NCBI GenBank assembly: GCA_028023455.1
Contig: JAQFVV010012434.1
Location: 7,685,157 to 7,749,156 of the forward strand
DNA: 64,000 nt
Reading direction: 5' to 3'
Origin: Epiperipatus broadwayi
Taxonomy: Eukaryota > Onychophora > Udeonychophora > Euonychophora > Peripatidae
How positions within the stretch are numbered: the stretch's first letter is position 1; every line of letters begins with the position of its first letter. Of the stretch, positions 58,396-64,000 are shown one piece after another. The notes below the pieces were generated by a model. It made no database searches. It was not told the origin of the DNA and saw only the letters and a list, made by a program, of their open reading frames with translations. The position numbers and the translations under genes are program-made.

Positions 58396-59014
58396 AATGA
58401 TCATTTCTATTACAAGAGAAAGACAGACAAATGAAACAACAACAATAACAACTATAATAATAATAATACATTACAGATTAATTTTGTGGTAATTATGCAA
58501 ACCAATATGTTTATCACAATTATATCCACATATAGAACATACTATTATATTATTCTGTGTTTATGACATTTTTTAATCTTTTAAGTTATTTTGTTTAATA
58601 TTTTCTTTCTAAAAAAATTAAGCACTTTGTCTAATTGTATCTATTCACTGTATTTCTTAAACAATCTATCATTATAAATGTCAGCAGTTACTTACAAATA
58701 AGAATGATCATTTCAATTTAAAAAAAAATACAGAAAAAACAAAACAATAACAACAATAATGTATTACAGATGAGTTTTGTGATGATTATACAAACCAATC
58801 TGTTAACCACAAATATATCCACACATAAAGCATGCTGGTCTATTGATCTGTTTATTTGATATTTTTCAATATTGTCTTTTATGTTGTTTTGTGCAATATT
58901 TTCTTTTAAAAGATTCAACACCTTATCTAATTGTATTAGTCCATTGTATTTCTTTTTCAAACCTACCATGTAATTGGAGGTAACCATTATTACATTTCTT
59001 TGGAGTATTTCCAA
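58396..59014 (-). pseudogene. Tandemly duplicated retroelement C-terminus with C-C-H-H zinc finger
   Basis: Two units of about 305 bp (58396-58700 and 58702-59010) repeat in the same direction with clear divergence. On the minus strand, unit 1 reads CSICGYNCDKHIGLHNYHK and unit 2 CFMCGYICG-stop-QIGLYNHHK. This is the CxxCGxxCxxxIGLxxHxxxH finger found at the C-terminus of some LINE proteins. Both are out of frame overall. The 98-codon frame at 59014-58718 is a different frame and not a gene. Confidence 0.55.
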
Positions 59015-59900
59015 AATAATTTTTACAAAGTAAATGTCATATGCTTTCTTTAAAAACCAGGCTCAAATTTATCATAATATACTGTGACAGTCAGTCTTAA
59101 ATGACTGCCACAAAGATGGCTGCAAGCATAGTTGCAGTCCGAACAAATGTACATATTATAATAAACAGACTGGTCTGTGCAGGTATATTTTCTCTGTTGC
59201 TTACACACACAATATATTGTAAATAAATAGGATGAATGGTGATAATACGCTTATAAATAAACAAATGCGGACACCACATGTAAATATGTATTTTGCTGTT
59301 AATAAATGCTATATATATATATATTTTTTATTTATTATATGAATAAATATGGCAGGGGATTAAAGATATTATTGTGGGAAACTGAAATGTATTTGCAAAT
59401 AACCCAACAGTAAACATGTTTTATTTTGATTTTTGATTTTATTTTAGATTCTCAAATGTTGTATTTTTGTTTTCTGTTGCTTGTTGAATATTCTTTTTGG
59501 AAAACTTAAAAACAATTTTTATGTGACCGCAAGTATACAGTTTAAGTTTTATAATTTTTTTTTTTAGAACTTAATGTTCATGACCACAGGCAAGCCAATG
59601 ACCTCTTTCTTTTATTGTATAATGTTTTTGGGGAAAAAATGTAGAAATTGTATCAGTGGTCATTCGGCTTGACACCTACACAAAATTATTTAATTAAATA
59701 AATGTGATTTTATTTTATTGTTTAAAAAAATCAAGGGATTGGAATTTAAATGGTCTGTGAAATTCTGAAATTAATTAAAAGATAAAGTTATCGTAAGACA
59801 ATTTTTTTTCCCAAGGAGATAGCTAAAATTAAATCCATTGTTTGGACTTAAGTAATTAAAAACAGGGATTAATAATTTAATTAAAAACAGAAATGTAAAA
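59015..59900. other. Unannotated stretch
   Basis: Contains a TA run near 59310 and a GC-richer patch at 59090-59280. No coding homology recognised. Confidence 0.35.
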
Positions 59901-59905
59901 GCAAT

Positions 59906-60900
59906 AACTTGTGGAGGGGATGAGAGAATACACCCTGTAATGGGGGGGGGGATATATAAAGGCTGGTCAGGTGAAATTGAATTAGTGAGCTGGATTATAT
60001 TCGTTCATAATCACGGGCACTCTTACCCATTCTTTTTGAGTTAGCAGTATAGTTTTCGGAGTGTACGGACAGAAAAGCAGAATTATGAGTGTAAAAAAAT
60101 ATTTTTTTGGAATGCTGAACAAATGAAAGAGTCATTAATAGTTGGACATATTTTAAAAGGTGCAGACCAAGAAATATGAGACTTATGGACTAAGAAAGAA
60201 AAATACAATTGAAATTATTATTATCAGATACATTTCCTAATAAGTATTAACCGAAGGGAGAAAAAATACTGCCCAATTAAACAAAAGAAAGTGAAATTTA
60301 AGCTAATGTTTTATATCGCTATGGGAAAGGAATCAAGATTTATTCATGATACAGCAATGGACATGGAGTAGAAGACCAAGTTCGGTACATTCGCACCTCT
60401 CGAAGACCTACATAGCCATCTAGTGATGTGACTTTCTATTTCTTAAAGTGTAGCTGCTATGGATAATTTGCCAACCTCCACTGAAGTCCTGTTAAGTAAT
60501 CACCTGCACAGCAGATATATATCACTCTCAAAATCCTATCCCGGAGAAGAACGAAGCCTTCAGGAAGTATTATTTATGTTTTTATATCTATTTTTGTGTC
60601 TTATTACTAGTAATTCATTATTTTATTAATATTGCTATTATTAAACTAACTAATGAATTATGTAATTCAGTTATAAATATTTTTTTTTGTAATTTTAACA
60701 TAAAGGTACGCGTAATTCATGGAGTATCGGAAATATTTCAAAATAGTTAAATAGAAATAATTGGGTGGTTTGGTCATTGGATGTATGTGTTTCGCCTTGT
60801 AATAATAGTAAATGTATTCCATCCGCTATGTGCAGGATTGTTTCCATAAGGAATAAAAGTGTGTTATAAAGTGTTCCAAATAATTATTATTGTCCACCAC
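59906..60900 (+). mobile_element. Possible retroelement remnant or LTR-like segment with TATA box and poly(A) signal
   Basis: It begins TGTGGAGGGGATGAGAGAAT, then has a G10 tract, TATATAAAGGCTGG (TATA box) at 59951, and about 900 bp later AATAAAAGTGTGTTATAAAG (poly(A) signal with GT-rich downstream). The sequence between is more complex than its surroundings. It gives only interrupted frames, one reading AAMDNLPTSTEVL, which vaguely recalls Gypsy-type pol. No flanking duplication or second copy was seen. Confidence 0.3.
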
Positions 60901-61685
60901 GTGCGGGACTCATATTATGGAACTTTTAAGATTCAAATATCATTAACTCAAGGCTAAATCATTTTTTTTATTATGAAACACATGCATACCATGGCCAATA
61001 CACATTGTTCTCGTATAAGTAATTTATTCCAAGTTTTGAGTTTAAAGTGTAAGCAGGGGAGAATTTCAGACCATTCCCTTCCCATTTATGAAACTATTTA
61101 AAATTTATTTATACACTTGAATTTTAATTAATATTGTTTATGTGTGTGTGTTTATTTTATTCTTTATTCTGTAAATATTTATATAGAGGGCTTAATAAAT
61201 TTAACATCTAATTTTAAAGTATGGTGTTGTGCTGTGTATTTGGTAATGATATTATTGTTTGACCTTTTCTGTTAACGAAGCAACAAACCACCATCCCAAA
61301 ATCATGAGTTGATTGAGCTAGTCAGGGATTAAACTTACCGGGATTGGGAATCATTCCTTAGGCATTCACTTTTCTATTGATTTTATATATATATAAAAAA
61401 GAAAATATAAGAGATTATAACTCTTTATTAATTACATGATCATATCCCTTAAGCAGGGGATTAATCTCTTTCTTAAGGTGGAATGCAAAGGTTGCAGTAA
61501 ATGAACCTTTCAAAGGTATGATTATAGTAATGTATATTTTGGATGCTTGAATATTTCTTAATTGCTGCTCGATGTTAGAAAACGCATGACATGCTCAATG
61601 CGTATAGAGACACAGGCAGCGACCGTTACAATACTTTTAAAATATTTTTTAAATAAAGTTTTGTATTTTTAATTTAATATACACA
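60901..61685. other. Unannotated stretch, possibly the same element
   Basis: Moderately complex sequence including CAGGGGAGAATTTCAGACCA, GGGATTAAACTTACCGGGAT and two AGCAGGGGA words (61056, 61453). No coding homology. Confidence 0.3.
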
Positions 61686-61689
61686 CATT

Positions 61690-62008
61690 GATTGGTTTTA
61701 TCATATTGTCATCACATGATCACCATCTCTTATACTAGCACATAATTGCTTATAAACAAGGCAAAACTCTCTATACAGTAGTGCCACCCTGTGCCAACCA
61801 GAGTAATCAATGGATGCCAGAAGGCTTGTGCATAAAATCTCTAGGTGCAGTGCTCTCAGATCCAAAGCTCCTCACTGACAAAGGCCACAAGCCGGGATAT
61901 TGGATGAGTAGGCATTAGGTAGGGATTTTATGCACACTTCTGGCATCCATTGATTTCTCTGGTTGGCAAAGGGTGGCACTACTGTATAGAGAGTTTTGCC
62001 TTGTTTAT
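61690..62008. mobile_element. Hairpin MITE family B, copy B6 (opposite orientation)
   Basis: Ends TAAACAAGGCAAAACTCTCT (61752) and its exact inverse (to 62008). Its arms differ from each other by two substitutions and a 4-base gap, and share private changes relative to B5. The family tail lies on the left here (CATCACATGATCACCATCTC, about 61709-61750), so this copy is inverted relative to B2, B4 and B5. Confidence 0.88.
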
Positions 62009-64000
62009 CATCTTGTCATCATAGTTTTGAAATTTTATTAATGTCTTTATATTGCACAAGTAGGTTCAAATTTTACTTTTATAAAATAAATTAGGTAAAA
62101 CAACAGCTTTAAATACAACCTACTTAGTTGCAGTAGTTATATCACTGTGATTAAATACCATAGCTTTTAACGTTTTAAAACAATAGCAGCATATGGAAAT
62201 CTGTGTTTTATCTGTATATTTTAAAGCTATCAAAATATTTAAATTAGCTCACACCATCAAATTGATAATCATTCAAAGTAAAAGTTTTGAAAAACACTAT
62301 GATTTAGAGCAGGAGTAGAGTCACAAACTCTAGAATTTAAGGGTAGATTGCAGCTTATTTCACTTCCAGTATTTGGACTTCATATGGATCTTCATATGAA
62401 TCCCTAATAACACAACGATTATTATTATGATTTAGTGATAAATGTGTTGCTTTTGAAACTGATATTTTATTTTGAAAATAGCTGCCTATAGTATTGAGCT
62501 TATGTCTGTCTTATGTAATTATTCATGTAATTACAATGTCACTGATGTGCAGCATAAGTTTATTATTACATATATATATGAGTGTGGATGTGTTTTAAAT
62601 GCATGCTAATATATAAAAAGTTCATTAAAATGGATACCGTGGATTTAAATATCAAATTTCTGGAATAAATTGTAGTTAAGTGTAGCAAGTAGTGAAAAAC
62701 TATTATTTACGATTGATCAAAATATTATATGGTCTTAGTATTTTCACTGACTCATTCCTTAATCTGCTTTCGGGGAAAAAAATCAAAACAACTAGGACAC
62801 AGATTTTAATTGACTCCACTATAGTTATTAGTAAAGTTGATTCGTATAATGAAAAGTTTTATTTAATTTATGTATTTAAAAAAATAAATTAGTAGCGAAC
62901 TTTTAAATATCTAATTTGAGAAAAATTGTTATTATAATACTCTTAATAATAGCTATAAATTTGAGAACTATTTTTGCTATATTATTATTATTAAGTAAAT
63001 TATTTTGTTAGTTCGCCTAGCTTAGTTAATCGTATCAGTAAGTGTGTCACTTAACACTATATCTAGAACGAATAACAAAGCAGTCGGTCGACTCTGAAAA
63101 GCAAATTTCACTTATACCGTTCTTTTTATCTAGTTTCACTACAAAAGGAAAAAAAATAATTCGACATCTGGTACTTGATTAAAATTTGTTTTATAACACT
63201 AAAATTATCAAAATATAAAAGTGTTTAGAAATAGTAGACATAAATAATATGCAAATTATTTTTCAGATATTCTCATAGTAATAATAATCTAGACATTTAA
63301 AAATACCGCTTATGCATTTCATTTTTTTTTTTTACATATATTTATAAAACTTTTATCTGTGTGTAATTTTTAAATAATATATAACTGAATTCAAATTTTG
63401 ATTACATATTACTGATTTTTAAAAACTAGAATGCATTTTTTATTAATATTTACATTTCTACCAATACAGCTCATACTAACAACTTTTTCTGACATGCGAT
63501 TCCTTATTTTTTATTTCTTGATCCTATATGAGAAGGTTACTCCCAAATAATTTTAGTTTTCGCTTTTCTTTTCTCTCTTTATTTTAGTAGTATTTTAGAA
63601 AATATTTTTATATTCATAGTTTTAATTTTTACTTCTATTGAAATTTTAGTTTTTAATTATTTTTTTTTCAAATATATATTTTTTAATTTTGTATTAATTC
63701 ACCTTTTTTTGTGTGTCTAGGTTATATATATATGTATGCTATATATCAACTTTTTAACAAAGGACAGCTGAATGGTCTTGTCAAAAATTTAAACCTGCTT
63801 TCAAACAAAAAGTATAAAATTTATGAGATTCCTTGCTAAATCAAAAATGATTCATTAAATATAACAGATATATTAAGTATTAGAAAATCATTCTCTGTTG
63901 AATACAACATTGACATGCATTAAAATTTCATTCTGTTTATATCCTAAAATTTCTTAGTTAAACACATTTAATAACTAAAATACAGGATTATTATATACCT
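62009..64000. other. Unannotated AT-rich stretch to window end
   Basis: No recognised gene. The 66-codon plus-strand frame at 62692-62892 has no family resemblance. A CpG-bearing patch at 63010-63130 (TTCGCCTAGC, CAGTCGGTCGACTC) stands out from its flanks and is unexplained. Confidence 0.35.

Noticed and set aside
62692-62892. 66-codon plus-strand frame
   Set aside because: Composition matches chance AT-rich frames, with no motif, signal or splice support.

Overview
This is A+T-rich animal DNA (by eye about three quarters A+T). It has no operons, ribosome-binding sites or dense coding. Coding signal is sparse and split by introns, and many old transposable elements are present. The only clear host gene encodes a chaoptin-like leucine-rich-repeat (LRR) surface protein. 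Penelope-like elements, several LINE clades, tRNA-derived SINEs and palindromic MITEs surround it. Together these suggest an invertebrate, most likely an arthropod. A chelicerate is a guess, based on the chaoptin-like gene, the base composition and the resemblance of one LINE C-terminus to elements I associate with ticks.

Layout. 1-1700: a family A repeat, then a 5'-truncated Penelope-like element (PLE1) whose 3' end is duplicated in inverted orientation. 1700-12500: mostly unrecognised AT-rich DNA with a SINE at 5.3 kb, a 177-bp-arm palindrome at 9.3-9.7 kb, GATA-like repeats and four family A copies at 10.8-11.6 kb. 12.5-15.4 kb: an eroded minus-strand LINE broken by a TA microsatellite and a hairpin MITE. 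17.2-24.4 kb: microsatellites, unidentified transposon-like fragments, nested palindromes, an intact SINE and a 917-bp element with perfect 24-bp terminal inverted repeats.

25.3-37.8 kb holds the chaoptin-like gene on the minus strand: a 2.48-kb LRR exon (37846-35363), a 9.66-kb intron packed with MITEs, LINE and PLE remnants, and a terminal exon (25703-25273). The terminal exon encodes the LRR C-terminal cap and a hydrophobic tail. Donor and acceptor are both phase 1 and join inside the cap motif. The start codon must lie in an upstream exon that I could not find.

38-64 kb is again mobile-element territory: RTE-like LINE pieces at 38.4 and 48.6-50.3 kb, a complete 5'-truncated LINE insertion with an 11-bp target-site duplication at 40.35-41.32 kb, hairpin MITEs, SINEs, and a second Penelope-like family (PLE2) at 53.4-54.2 kb. 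PLE2 is an exact 403+403-bp palindrome flanked by a 13-bp duplication. A tandemly duplicated zinc-finger retroelement tail lies at 58.4-59.0 kb, and a TATA-to-AATAAA stretch at 59.9-60.9 kb. About half the window holds nothing I can name.

The most interesting points are: two unrelated Penelope-like families with the same outward-facing inverted 3'-end structure; a strong strand asymmetry in the differences between the PLE2 arms; and a hairpin MITE family whose arms are identical within copies while the copies differ from each other.
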